A DNA stretch of 28,752 nt from JABFRJ01 sp033812735 (GCA_033812735.1 JAPXTA010000060.1:1-28752), one strand, 5' to 3'. Shown: positions 16,776 through 24,736, counted from the stretch's first letter. Translations and numbers: made by a program. Notes: generated by a model from the sequence alone, not told the origin.

Positions 16776-17707
16776 AGGTCGTCGCGATCGTCGTGCCGGT
16801 GTTCATGCTGATCGCCATCGGCTGGGGTGCCGTGTATTTTCGCCGGGTATCGGAGGGCGGGCAAAAGGGCATTGCCGAGTTCGCCTTCTCGTTCGCGATC
16901 CCTGCATTGCTGTTTCGCACCATTGCCACGTCGAAGCCGCTTGCGGTGTCGCCGACGACACTCTGGCTTGTCTATTTCGGCGCCTTGTTCGCGACCGGCG
17001 CGATCGCACTTATCGCTACTCGATATTTACTGCGCCGCCCCCTGCACGACGCCACCTCGATCGCGATGACGTCGACGTACGGCAATGTCGTGATGCTCGG
17101 TATTCCGCTGTGCCTTGCGACCCTTGGTCCGGAAGCGGCGGCGCCGATGGCCGTCATTCTGTCGATCCACACGCCCATTCTGTGGGGGACGGGTACGGTG
17201 TTGCATCAGTGGTTGTCACACGACGGCAAAGAGCCGCTCGGGGCCGTTCTGGTGAAGCTTGTGGGCGACCTCGCAAGGAACCCACTGATCGTCGCCATCG
17301 TTCTTGGAGGGCTGTGGCGGTTGTCCGGATTAACGCTTCCCGATGTCGCCGACAAATCGTTGGCGCTGCTTGGACAGGCGGGCGTGCCATGCTCATTGGT
17401 GGCACTTGGGATGAGCCTCTCTAGTTTCGCGATCAAGGGACAGGGGCCGACGCTTTCGATGGTGATCGTGTTGAAGCTTCTGGTGATGCCGGTATTGGCG
17501 GCGTTGTTTGCGTGGGGTGCCGGGTTGCCGCCGGCAGCGGCCGGTGTCGCGATCTTATTCGCCGCGTGCCCATCCGGTGCCAATGCGTACCTGTTCGCAG
17601 CCAAGGTCGAGCGAGCCGTCAATTCGGCATCCGGCGCCGTGGCGCTCGGTACGGCATTATCGGCGGTGACCACGGCCGTGATCGTGGCGGTCTTGTCGCA
17701 AGCCTGA
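16772..17707 (+). CDS. AEC family transporter, second copy
   Basis: This 311-residue paralog of the preceding protein has the same features: VPVFMLIAIGWGAVYFRR, FAIPALLFRTI, STYGNVVMLGIPL, AGVPCSLVALGMSLSSFAI and AACPSGANAYLFA. The ATG overlaps the stop of the first copy (ATGA), so I reject the longer frame that opens at 16355 inside the first gene. Tight overlap favours coupled, near-equal synthesis. Tandem AEC genes may make two carriers with different substrates or one mixed dimer; sequence alone does not decide. The FAD monooxygenase gene follows after 37 bp. Confidence 0.92.
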   Translation: MKVVAIVVPVFMLIAIGWGAVYFRRVSEGGQKGIAEFAFSFAIPALLFRTIATSKPLAVSPTTLWLVYFGALFATGAIALIATRYLLRRPLHDATSIAMTSTYGNVVMLGIPLCLATLGPEAAAPMAVILSIHTPILWGTGTVLHQWLSHDGKEPLGAVLVKLVGDLARNPLIVAIVLGGLWRLSGLTLPDVADKSLALLGQAGVPCSLVALGMSLSSFAIKGQGPTLSMVIVLKLLVMPVLAALFAWGAGLPPAAAGVAILFAACPSGANAYLFAAKVERAVNSASGAVALGTALSAVTTAVIVAVLSQA

Positions 17708-17744
17708 GGCCGCGTCATCATCGGCGCGACATCGGAGAGCTCAC

Positions 17745-18875
17745 ATGCCGGCGAAGAACATCGTTGTGATCGGCGGCGGCCCTGCTGGGCTTGCCTTCGC
17801 GACGCTATGGAAGCGGCGTCATGGCGCGGATCGTGTCCACGTTGTCGAACAGAACGCGCCCGACGCGACATTCGGATTCGGTGTGGTGTTTTCCGACCGG
17901 GCGCTCGACTTTCTGAAGGCTTCGGACCCGTCGACACATGATCTCATCGCGCCGTCGCTCGAGACTTGGTCCGGTATCACGATCGATCACGGCGGCGAGC
18001 GGATCGAGATCGACGGCATCGGGTTCACTGCGGTCGGCCGGCTGCGGTTGCTGACACTGATGCGGCAACGGGCACAGGCGACCGGTGTCGATGTCCGCTA
18101 CGGCACGACGCTCGCTCCGGATCACGGTGCGCTCGATGCGGCGGATCTGGTGGTTGTCGCCGACGGCGTCAACTCAACCCATCGCCATGCGGCAGCCGAC
18201 GCTTTCGGCTATAATATGGAGTTGTCGGGGAACCGCTTCGCGTGGTTTGGGACGACCAAACGTTTCGAGACACTGACGCAGACGTTCGTGCCGTCCGATC
18301 TGGGGGCGTTCAATGCGCATCATTATCGCTACGCGCCTGATATGAGCACATTCATCGTCGAGTGCGATGCCGCGACGTTCGAGCGGGTGGGTTTTGCCGG
18401 GAAGAGCGAAGGCGAGACAAAGGCGATCTGCGAGCGCGTGTTCGCCGCAAGCCTAGACGGGCATCCTTTGATCGCGAACCGGTCGATCTGGCGGCAATTC
18501 CCGCATATCTGGTGCGAGCGGTGGAGCCACGGCAACCGTGTGCTCCTTGGCGATGCGCTCAGGACCGCGCACTTCTCGATCGGTTCGGGCACGCGGCTCG
18601 CGATCGAGGATGCCATTGCGCTCGCGGATGCACTCGACGAGGCGGATGGCGATGTTGCGGCTGGTCTTGCGATCTATGAAGCCAAGCGCAAGCCGCCGGT
18701 GGAGAAGCTGGTCAAGGCGGCAAGGCAGTCGGCGGGGTGGTACGACGATTTCGCCGCGCATATGACGTTGCCGCCGCGGGAGTTTGCGCTCAGCTACATT
18801 CAACGGACGGGGCGCGTCGATCCGGTGCGGCTTGCGCAACTGTCGCCAAAGTTTGCGGCGAGGTACGCGGTTTGA
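17745..18875 (+). CDS. FAD-dependent monooxygenase (salicylyl-CoA 5-hydroxylase/2-aminobenzoyl-CoA monooxygenase-like N-terminal type)
   Basis: This 376-residue flavoprotein has a Rossmann GGGPAG (about 10-15), then EQNAPDATFGFGVVFSD (35-51) and the second FAD site RVLLGDALRTAHFSIGSGTRL (about 264-284). The FGFGVVFSD and TAHFSIGSG elements are distinctive of flavin hydroxylases acting on aromatic CoA esters such as salicylyl-CoA or 2-aminobenzoyl-CoA. Those enzymes often carry a second, Old Yellow Enzyme-like C-terminal domain, and here only the hydroxylase part is present with a complete C-terminus. No acyl-CoA ligase lies beside it. GGAGAG lies upstream of the ATG. It is the last gene of the deaminase/AEC run; its stop is 10 bp from the convergent Uup stop. 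Confidence 0.85.
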   Translation: MPAKNIVVIGGGPAGLAFATLWKRRHGADRVHVVEQNAPDATFGFGVVFSDRALDFLKASDPSTHDLIAPSLETWSGITIDHGGERIEIDGIGFTAVGRLRLLTLMRQRAQATGVDVRYGTTLAPDHGALDAADLVVVADGVNSTHRHAAADAFGYNMELSGNRFAWFGTTKRFETLTQTFVPSDLGAFNAHHYRYAPDMSTFIVECDAATFERVGFAGKSEGETKAICERVFAASLDGHPLIANRSIWRQFPHIWCERWSHGNRVLLGDALRTAHFSIGSGTRLAIEDAIALADALDEADGDVAAGLAIYEAKRKPPVEKLVKAARQSAGWYDDFAAHMTLPPREFALSYIQRTGRVDPVRLAQLSPKFAARYAV

Positions 18876-18885
18876 TCGCCAGCCT

Positions 18886-20697
18886 CTAGCCTTCAAGCTC
18901 GGTGCGCAGCATTTCGAGTTCGAGCCACTGCTCCTCGGCTGCGTGGATCTTCTCGCGCAACTCGCCGAGCTTTGCCGATGTGCCTTCGAACTTGGTGCGA
19001 TCGCGCGCGTAGAGGCCCGGGTCCTCCATCAGCCGCTGCAACGCGGCGGCCTCAGCGGACCAAGCCTCGATCTGTTTTGGCAGTGTCTCCAGGGCGTGCT
19101 TTTCCTTGAAGGACAGTTTGCGCTTGGCTTGCGGGGCGGTTGGCGCGCCTGGCGTTGGTTTCGCGGGCGTCTCAGGGGTGGATTTGGGTTTGGGCGCGAG
19201 TGTTGCGGTGCCGCGCTGGGCAAGCATGTCCGAGTAGCCGCCGGCGTATTCGGTCCAGCGGCCGTCGCCTTCACTTGCGAGCACGCTCGTCACCACCCGG
19301 TCGAGAAAGTCTCGGTCGTGGCTGACGAGAAGCACGGTGCCGCTGTAGGCCGCCAGCATTTCCTGTAACAGATCGAGCGTTTCAAGATCGAGGTCGTTGG
19401 TCGGCTCGTCGAGAACGAGCAAGTTCGATGGCTTTGCAAGCGCGCGGGCGAGCATGAGGCGGGCGCGTTCGCCGCCGGAGAGAACGCGGACCGGCGTGCG
19501 GGCCTGCTCGCTCTGGAACAAAAAGTCCTTCATGTAGGTCACGACGTGGCGCGCCTGGCCGTTGACGATGACCTGATCGCTCTTGCCGCCCGTCAGTGCG
19601 TCGGCGAGGGTCCAATTGGGATCGAGTTCGTCGCGGCGCTGGTCGAGAGTGACCATTTCGAGGTTGGTGCCGAGGCGGATGGTGCCAGTATCCGGTGCAA
19701 GCTCGCCGATGAGCATGCGGAGGAGGGTCGTCTTGCCGGCGCCGTTTGGGCCGATGATGCCGAGGCAATCACCGCGCAGGATGCGGAGGTCGAGCGGGCG
19801 GACGACGGCTTTGTCGCCGAAGGATTTGGCGATTGCGGTTGCCTCGATGACGAGACGGCCGCTCTGCTGGTTCGCCTCGCTGGCTTCGAAGACGACGTTG
19901 CCTTGGACCGCGCGAGCCTCGCGCTTTTGATTGCGCATGTCGGCGAGTTCGCGGACGCGCCGGACGTTGCGCTTGCGCCGCCCGGTAACGCCGCCGTGCA
20001 TCCATTGCTGCTCGCGGGCGATCTTGCGGTCGAGCTTGTGACGTTCAAACTCCTCCTGCTCGAGAACGCCATCGCGCCAGTCCTCGAAGTGGGAGAACCC
20101 GCGGTCGAGTTCACGCGACTTGCCGCGGTCGATCCAGACGGTCTTGCGGGAGAGCGTTTCGAGGAAGCGGCGGTCGTGGCTGATCAGCACAATGGCGGAG
20201 CGAAGACCGGCCAGCGTTTTTTCAAGGTACTCGATGGCGGGAAGGTCGAGGTGGTTGGTTGGCTCGTCGAGCAGGAGGACGTCCGGCTTTGGCGCAATGA
20301 CGCGGGCGAGCGCGGCGCGGCGTGCCTCGCCGCCCGAGAGATGCGTCACCTCTTCCGAGCCATCGAGCCCGAGGTCGGCGAGGGCGCGCATCGCGGCGGC
20401 CGGCTCATCGAGCGGGCCTAGACCGGCGATAACGTAGTCCGCCGTGGTGCCGTAGCCGGAGAAATCCGGTTCTTGCGGCAGGTAGGCGATCGTTGCGGAG
20501 GGATGTGCGAAGCGTTGGCCGCTGTCGGGCTGGATCTGGCCCGCCGCGATCCGCAGCAGTGTCGATTTGCCGGAGCCGTTGCGGCCGACAAGGCAGATGC
20601 GGTCGCGTTCGGCCACAGTCAGGCTGGCGCCTTCGAGCAAGGGTGTGCTGCCGAAGGTGAGGTGGATGTCGTCGAGGGTCAGGAGGGCACGGCTCAT
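18886..20697 (-). CDS. uup: ABC-F family ATPase, Uup type
   Basis: This 603-residue soluble tandem ATPase has no membrane domain. Domain 1 has Walker A GRNGSGKST (about 38-46), LSGGEARR and LLLDEPTNHLD. Domain 2 has GPNGAGKTT, LSGGERAR and LVLDEPTNDLD. The linker is Arg/Lys-rich (REQQWMHGGVTGRRKRNVRR). The C-terminus has a Pro/Lys-rich spacer, then a predicted coiled coil (PKQIEAWSAEAAALQRLMED onward), the layout of Uup, which in E. coli acts in ribosome-associated and DNA-related housekeeping. I chose the ATG giving MSRALLTLDDIHL. An open frame of about 300 codons upstream is the antisense of the PNPOx-fold gene and the sirtuin start and is not real. Uup is the best paralog guess; another ABC-F type is possible. 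Confidence 0.9.
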   Translation of the reverse strand: MSRALLTLDDIHLTFGSTPLLEGASLTVAERDRICLVGRNGSGKSTLLRIAAGQIQPDSGQRFAHPSATIAYLPQEPDFSGYGTTADYVIAGLGPLDEPAAAMRALADLGLDGSEEVTHLSGGEARRAALARVIAPKPDVLLLDEPTNHLDLPAIEYLEKTLAGLRSAIVLISHDRRFLETLSRKTVWIDRGKSRELDRGFSHFEDWRDGVLEQEEFERHKLDRKIAREQQWMHGGVTGRRKRNVRRVRELADMRNQKREARAVQGNVVFEASEANQQSGRLVIEATAIAKSFGDKAVVRPLDLRILRGDCLGIIGPNGAGKTTLLRMLIGELAPDTGTIRLGTNLEMVTLDQRRDELDPNWTLADALTGGKSDQVIVNGQARHVVTYMKDFLFQSEQARTPVRVLSGGERARLMLARALAKPSNLLVLDEPTNDLDLETLDLLQEMLAAYSGTVLLVSHDRDFLDRVVTSVLASEGDGRWTEYAGGYSDMLAQRGTATLAPKPKSTPETPAKPTPGAPTAPQAKRKLSFKEKHALETLPKQIEAWSAEAAALQRLMEDPGLYARDRTKFEGTSAKLGELREKIHAAEEQWLELEMLRTELEG

Positions 20698-20802
20698 GGT
20701 GCGCCGGATAGCACTTCCGGGGGCGGGTGTCAGGTGCCTGCTCGAGGGGATAGGACTTCCACAGCGGGGCTGCGGGCCGCAGTTCGTGATATAGGGGAAA
20801 TT
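20698..20802. promoter_or_regulatory. Divergent promoter region, uup / PNPOx-fold gene
   Basis: This 105-bp gap lies between divergent starts and should hold both promoters. A GGGGAAA lies just before the plus-strand ATG. No clear repeat or -35/-10 pair is visible. Confidence 0.3.
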
Positions 20803-21456
20803 ATGAGCGACGAGATACCTGACAGGCCGGCGAGCGATGTGGCGTTCTCTGAGAGCGTCAAATCCGTGCAACGCGAGCGTGGATCGCGCGAGGCGCTCGC
20901 GGAGAAGGATGCCGCTGGCGGTTGGAAGACCGAGATCAGCGACGATCTGGCGGCATTCCTTGCCGAGGTGACGACTTGCTATCTTGCGAGCGCCTCCGCG
21001 ACGGGGCAGCCCTATGTACAACATCGGGGCGGGTCGGCAGGCTTCCTGCGCGTCGTCGACCGGCAGACGATCGGTTTCGTCGACTATCAAGGCAATCGGC
21101 AGTTCATTACGACCGGCAATCTCAGGGAGAACGACAAGGTTCATCTGTTCCTGATGGACTACGAAAACCGGCGGCGGGTGAAGATCTGGGGCACAGCGCG
21201 CCTGGTCGAGGGCGATGGTGAATTGGCCGCACGGCTCTTCCCGCATGGCTACCGCGCGAAGTGGGAACAGGTCATCCTGATCACGGTCACAGCCTGGGAT
21301 ATCAATTGCTCTCAACACATTCCGCAGATGTTTGATGCGAGCGACGTCGCGGCGACGGTTCAGGCGTTTCAGGCGCGCGTGCGTGAGATGGACGAGGAGA
21401 TCACGCGGCTCAAGTCGCAGGTGGCGCTCTATGAGGCAGGCGGGAAGCCGAATTGA
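20803..21456 (+). CDS. Pyridoxamine 5'-phosphate oxidase family (FMN split-barrel) protein
   Basis: This 217-residue protein has a PNPOx-like split barrel: ATCYLASASA-type first strand (TTCYLASASATGQPYVQHRGG), VDRQTIGFVDYQGNRQFITTGNL, then LFLMDYENRRRVKIWGTARLV. Such proteins bind FMN, F420 or haem and include oxidases and general flavin-binding proteins, so the name does not imply vitamin B6 synthesis. The C-terminal 35 residues (VQAFQARVREMDEEITRLKSQ region) form a predicted short coiled coil, suggesting oligomer contacts. The ATG follows GGGGAAA. The sirtuin gene begins 10 bp after its stop, so the two are probably co-transcribed. Confidence 0.85.
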   Translation: MSDEIPDRPASDVAFSESVKSVQRERGSREALAEKDAAGGWKTEISDDLAAFLAEVTTCYLASASATGQPYVQHRGGSAGFLRVVDRQTIGFVDYQGNRQFITTGNLRENDKVHLFLMDYENRRRVKIWGTARLVEGDGELAARLFPHGYRAKWEQVILITVTAWDINCSQHIPQMFDASDVAATVQAFQARVREMDEEITRLKSQVALYEAGGKPN

Positions 21457-21466
21457 AGGGGAACGG

Positions 21467-22174
21467 ATGCCGAAGTTCGAGAAGATCGTAATCCTGACAG
21501 GGGCGGGGATTTCGGCGGAAAGCGGGATCTCCACCTTCCGCGACAAGGACGGGGTTTGGGCGAAGTACGATATCGAAGAAGTAGCCACGCCGATGGCGTT
21601 CGCCCGCAATCCGGTGTTGGTGCACGACTTCTACAACATGCGGCGGCGGGGGTTGCACGGCGTGAAGCCGAATGCCGCGCACTTTGCATTGGCGGAACTG
21701 GAGGCGAAGTCGCCGGCGGGTGCGGTCATGGTCGTCACGCAGAACGTCGACAACTTGCACGAGGCGGCGGGCAGCAAGAGCCTGATCCACATGCACGGCG
21801 AATTGTTCAAGGCGTGGTGCAAGGCTTGCGACGGGAAGATGCCGTGGACCGAGGACATGACGGCGGCGAGTTGCTGCCCGGCCTGCAAAGTGGCGGGGAG
21901 GATGCGGCCCGATATCGTATGGTTTCACGAGATGCCCTACGAGATGGACCGGATCTATGCGCTACTCGGTGAGTGCGATCTGTTCGTCTCGATCGGGACA
22001 AGCGGCAACGTCTATCCGGCGGCTGGGTTCGTCGCGGAAGCGCGCAGCAACGGCGCCCATACGATCGAGCTCAATCTGGAGCCGTCCGAGGGTGCCTCGC
22101 TTTTCGCCGAGGCGATCCACGGCAAGGCCAGCGAGATCGTGCCGGCATTCGTGAAACGGGTTTTGCGCGGCTGA
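21467..22174 (+). CDS. cobB: NAD-dependent protein deacylase, sirtuin class III (CobB/SIRT5-like)
   Basis: This 235-residue sirtuin removes acyl groups from lysine using NAD. Visible elements are GAGISAESGISTFRDKDGVW (12-31), TQNVDNLHEAAG (91-102), catalytic His in HMHGELF (His110) and a zinc site from CKAC (118-121) and CCPAC (136-140). The FYNMRR element (55-60) has Tyr56 and Arg59, which match the Tyr/Arg pair that in E. coli CobB and human SIRT5 binds succinyl or malonyl groups, so desuccinylase/demalonylase activity is predicted in addition to deacetylation. The start is the ATG after AAGGGGAACGG; a longer frame inside the PNPOx gene is not needed. A hairpin follows the stop. Confidence 0.93.
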   Translation: MPKFEKIVILTGAGISAESGISTFRDKDGVWAKYDIEEVATPMAFARNPVLVHDFYNMRRRGLHGVKPNAAHFALAELEAKSPAGAVMVVTQNVDNLHEAAGSKSLIHMHGELFKAWCKACDGKMPWTEDMTAASCCPACKVAGRMRPDIVWFHEMPYEMDRIYALLGECDLFVSIGTSGNVYPAAGFVAEARSNGAHTIELNLEPSEGASLFAEAIHGKASEIVPAFVKRVLRG

Positions 22175-22182
22175 CAAAAGCA

Positions 22183-22210
22183 AAGGGCGGCCGCACCGGC
22201 AGCCGCCCTT
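22183..22210. terminator. Terminator hairpin between convergent cobB and rplI
   Basis: A perfect 9-bp stem, AAGGGCGGC (22183-22191) with GCCGCCCTT (22202-22210), encloses a 10-nt loop. On the minus strand it is followed by a T-rich CTTTGCTTTT, so it fits best as the rplI operon terminator; it may also stop cobB transcripts. Confidence 0.75.
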
Positions 22211-22237
22211 CGACACTTTCGCGGCAAGGCAGGGAGA

Positions 22238-22819
22238 TCAGGCCGGCTGTTCGCCGGTGCCGGGGATCTCGTCGCCTTCCTCGAACATGTTGTCGGCGCT
22301 GAAGGTCTCGAGTTCGACGCCTTCGGTCTTGACGACCGAGACGTTCTCGCCGCGGGCCTGGCGCTCGGCTTCATCCTCGGAACGGGCCACGTTGACGGTG
22401 ATCTTGGCGAGCACTTCCGGGTGCAACTGGACCTTCACGGCGTGGACACCGAGGGTCTTGATCGGCTTGTCGATCACGACCATGCGGCGGTCGATGGTGA
22501 TGCCGCCGGCTGTGACGAGTTCCGAAATGTCGCGCGTAGAAACCGAGCCGTAGAGGTGGCCGGTGTCGCCTGCCGTGCGGATCGAGACAAAGCTCTTGGC
22601 GTCGAGGCGGGTGAAAACGGCCTCGGCCTCCTTCTTCAGTTCGAGGTTGCGGGCTTCGAGCTGCGCGCGGTTCGTCTCGAAATGCTTGCGGTTGTCTTCG
22701 GTGGCGCGCAGTGCCTTCTTCTGCGGCAGGAGGTAATTGCGCGCGAAGCCGTCCTTGACGGCGACGACGTCGCCCATCTGGCCGAGGCGGCCGATGCGTT
22801 CGAGCAGAATAACTTGCAT
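22238..22819 (-). CDS. rplI: 50S ribosomal protein L9
   Basis: This 193-residue large-subunit protein has the typical L9 N-terminus MQVILLERIGRLGQMGDVVAV, followed by KDGFARNYLLPQKKALRAT, the rRNA-binding domain. The long connecting helix and the C-terminal domain (LYGSVSTRDISELV and HPEVLAKITVNV) follow. The tail continues past the usual end with an acidic stretch (SADNMFEEGDEIPGTGEQPA), as seen in many alphaproteobacteria. It is the last gene of the rpsF operon, 30 bp after the DUF2232 gene. Confidence 0.97.
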   Translation of the reverse strand: MQVILLERIGRLGQMGDVVAVKDGFARNYLLPQKKALRATEDNRKHFETNRAQLEARNLELKKEAEAVFTRLDAKSFVSIRTAGDTGHLYGSVSTRDISELVTAGGITIDRRMVVIDKPIKTLGVHAVKVQLHPEVLAKITVNVARSEDEAERQARGENVSVVKTEGVELETFSADNMFEEGDEIPGTGEQPA

Positions 22820-22849
22820 GTCAGGTCTCCAGTGGTTTGCGGTTTTGTA

Positions 22850-23824
22850 TCAAGTTGACGGTGGGATCGGCGGCGGCGGACCGGATTTCACAAAGCGGTC
22901 GCGCAGCCGGAGAACGGGATCGGCCAGGCCGAGAAGCGAGAGCATGATCATCACGTAAGGGCCGGCGGGATTGAGCAGCATCGCGTACGTGAACCACAGC
23001 AACCAGGGCACGCGGCCCTTAGAGATCGCGTGGAGGACGGCAAGGCCCATCAACGCATAGGCGATGAGGAAGCCGCCGGCGAAGGCGCTGCCGACAAGGC
23101 GCATCGTGCCGTCGAGGAAGGTCAGCGCGAACGCGACGGCAAGTGCCAAGGGCATCCAGAGCGGAAACGAGAGGCGGTGCAAGTCGGGCCAATCGCGAAT
23201 GAGATGGCCGGAGGCGCGCGTGACGCGACCTGCGAGGTAGAGATTGATGGCGATGAGCAACAGCCAGTAGCCCGCAATGGTCGGCGGCATCGCGTCGATC
23301 ATCAGATTGGCCCAGCCGTCGATGCTGGCGTCGGTCGGCGGTGGGCCGCCGAGCTGCTGTTGCATGCGCTCGAGGAGCGCTTTGACGAAGGGGACGATGT
23401 CGGGTCTCAGAACGGCGAAGCTGCCGCCGATCATTGCGGCGAGAGCGATGGGCAAGAGTCCCGCGTAAACTGCAAGATCAGCGAGGACGTGGCCGGCAGG
23501 ATACCAATCCGTCCCTGTGCCATCGGGCTTGGCGCGGCCGAGATCGGATAGATAGGCGACAAGGACGAGCGGGAGGCCGAGCGACAGGAAGTAGCCGAGA
23601 CCAAACCCGGGCGTCGCGGCGAAGGCCATGACGATGGCACCGGATATCGCACCCGCGAGCGCTGCGACCCAACCCCAACCCAGCGCGGCGATCATCGCAG
23701 GCAGCGGGGTGAGAATGAATAGGATCAGCTTGAGGAAGAGGCCGCCGCGGGCCGCTGAATAGAACAGTACGGCGGAGGCAAGACCGCCCCCCAATCCGAC
23801 CAGTACTGTCTGTGGCGTTAGCAT
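22850..23824 (-). CDS. DUF2232 domain-containing membrane protein
   Basis: This polytopic inner-membrane protein of about 324 residues has many hydrophobic segments (VLVGLGGGLASAVLFYSAA, LGWGWVAALAGAISGAIVMAFA, SLGLPLVLVAYLS and others). It sits between rpsR and rplI, the usual place of the DUF2232 (YybS-like) gene in Hyphomicrobiales. I chose the ATG giving MLTPQTVLVGLG because it starts just before the first helix; an in-frame TTG at 23863 would add 13 residues. The C-terminus (RLRDRFVKSGPPPPIPPST) is Pro-rich and cytoplasmic or periplasmic. Function is unknown. Confidence 0.88.
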   Translation of the reverse strand: MLTPQTVLVGLGGGLASAVLFYSAARGGLFLKLILFILTPLPAMIAALGWGWVAALAGAISGAIVMAFAATPGFGLGYFLSLGLPLVLVAYLSDLGRAKPDGTGTDWYPAGHVLADLAVYAGLLPIALAAMIGGSFAVLRPDIVPFVKALLERMQQQLGGPPPTDASIDGWANLMIDAMPPTIAGYWLLLIAINLYLAGRVTRASGHLIRDWPDLHRLSFPLWMPLALAVAFALTFLDGTMRLVGSAFAGGFLIAYALMGLAVLHAISKGRVPWLLWFTYAMLLNPAGPYVMIMLSLLGLADPVLRLRDRFVKSGPPPPIPPST

Positions 23825-23889
23825 TGGACGTCCAGCTGTCCCGCGCGAGGCGGTTAGAGCCAAGTGGTCTGGCCCAACCCTAAGTCAGT

Positions 23890-23917
23890 CCCCTCTCCCC
23901 GCAGGCGGGGAGAGGGG
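23890..23917. repeat. Perfect 28-nt palindrome between rpsR and DUF2232 gene
   Basis: The arms CCCCTCTCCCCGC (23890-23902) and GCGGGGAGAGGGG (23905-23917) are exact inverted repeats with a 2-nt centre. The element begins 6 bp after the rpsR stop on the minus strand and has no T-run. Very similar C/T-rich dyads are, from general knowledge, repeated in intergenic regions of Bradyrhizobium-like genomes. It may be a repetitive palindromic element or an mRNA processing/attenuation hairpin. Confidence 0.8.
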
Positions 23918-23923
23918 GAATTG

Positions 23924-24172
23924 TTACTTGATCACGTAAGGCAGAAGGCCGAGGAAGCGGGCGCGCTTGATCGCCTGGGCGAGTTCACGCTGCTTCTTGG
24001 CCGAGACGGCAGTGATGCGGCTCGGCACGATCTTGCCGCGCTCCGAGACGTAACGGCCGAGAAGGCGCGAGTCCTTGTAGTCGATCCGCGGTGCTTCATT
24101 GCCCGAGAACGGGCAGGTCTTGCGGCGACGATGGAACGGGCGGCGGGAGGGGAGCTGCTGTACTTCAGCCAT
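23924..24172 (-). CDS. rpsR: 30S ribosomal protein S18
   Basis: This 82-residue small-subunit protein carries the S18 core: FHRRRKTCPFSG, IDYKDSRLLGRYVSERGKIVPSRIT and KKQRELAQAIKRARFLGLLPY. It has normal length and sequence. It lies 6 bp after the S6 gene, with which it forms a stable heterodimer on 16S rRNA. Confidence 0.98.
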   Translation of the reverse strand: MAEVQQLPSRRPFHRRRKTCPFSGNEAPRIDYKDSRLLGRYVSERGKIVPSRITAVSAKKQRELAQAIKRARFLGLLPYVIK

Positions 24173-24178
24173 GGATCA

Positions 24179-24736
24179 TTACTCCTGCGAGCCGGAGGGG
24201 CCGCCTTCACGCGGCGGACGAGGACGGAAGGTGCCACGATCGGCGGGACGGTCACCTGCGGGACGCGGCGGGCGATCACCCGGCGGACGATCGGGACGAT
24301 CACCGCGCGGCGGACGATCACCACGCGGGCCGCCGAAGCCGCCACCGCGGCCACCGAAGCCGCCACGGCCACCACGATCGCCGAAGCCACCGCGATCACC
24401 ACGCTCATCGCGATCCTGCTTGCGCATCTGGATGCTCGGATCTGACTCGTGGGTGTCGACGCGGATGGTCATGAAGCGGAGGACGTCCGGGGCGAGGCCC
24501 TGGCGGCGCTCCATCTCGGCGACCGCGGCGGGCGGTGCATCGATGTTCATGAGCGCATAGTGCGCCTTGCGGCTCTTCTTGATTTTGTAGGCGAGGTTCT
24601 TGAGGCCCCAGTATTCGGTCTTGCCGATGGTGCCGCCGCCGGCCTGGATTACGTCGGCGTACTCTTTGATGAGGGCCTCGACCTGGGCTTGCGAAATGTC
24701 CTGGCGCGCCAGGAACACATGCTCGTAGAGAGCCAT
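24179..24736 (-). CDS. rpsF: 30S ribosomal protein S6 with long Gly/Arg/Pro-rich C-terminal extension
   Basis: This 185-residue protein has the S6 fold in residues 1-95 (MALYEHVFLARQDISQAQV, NLAYKIKKSRKAHYALMN, RFMTIRVD). Residues 106-185 are an added low-complexity tail: an RGG/GDRGG-rich part (about 111-139), then GDRPPR-type repeats (139-165) and a Pro/Arg end. S6 of many Hyphomicrobiales has a shorter charged tail, so the extension is a lineage trait taken further. The tail is in the correct frame and is followed at 6 bp by rpsR. A short AAAGG lies upstream of the ATG. Confidence 0.96.
   Translation of the reverse strand: MALYEHVFLARQDISQAQVEALIKEYADVIQAGGGTIGKTEYWGLKNLAYKIKKSRKAHYALMNIDAPPAAVAEMERRQGLAPDVLRFMTIRVDTHESDPSIQMRKQDRDERGDRGGFGDRGGRGGFGGRGGGFGGPRGDRPPRGDRPDRPPGDRPPRPAGDRPADRGTFRPRPPREGGPSGSQE

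Noticed and set aside
20698..21609. A 300-codon N-terminal extension of the Uup gene on the minus strand
   Set aside because: It is antisense to the PNPOx-fold gene and the sirtuin start, shows no domain, and the ABC-F family starts at MSRALLTLDD.
24200..24430. A CRISPR-like or minisatellite array
   Set aside because: The repeats are codons of the Gly/Arg/Pro-rich S6 tail, irregular in length, without spacers.
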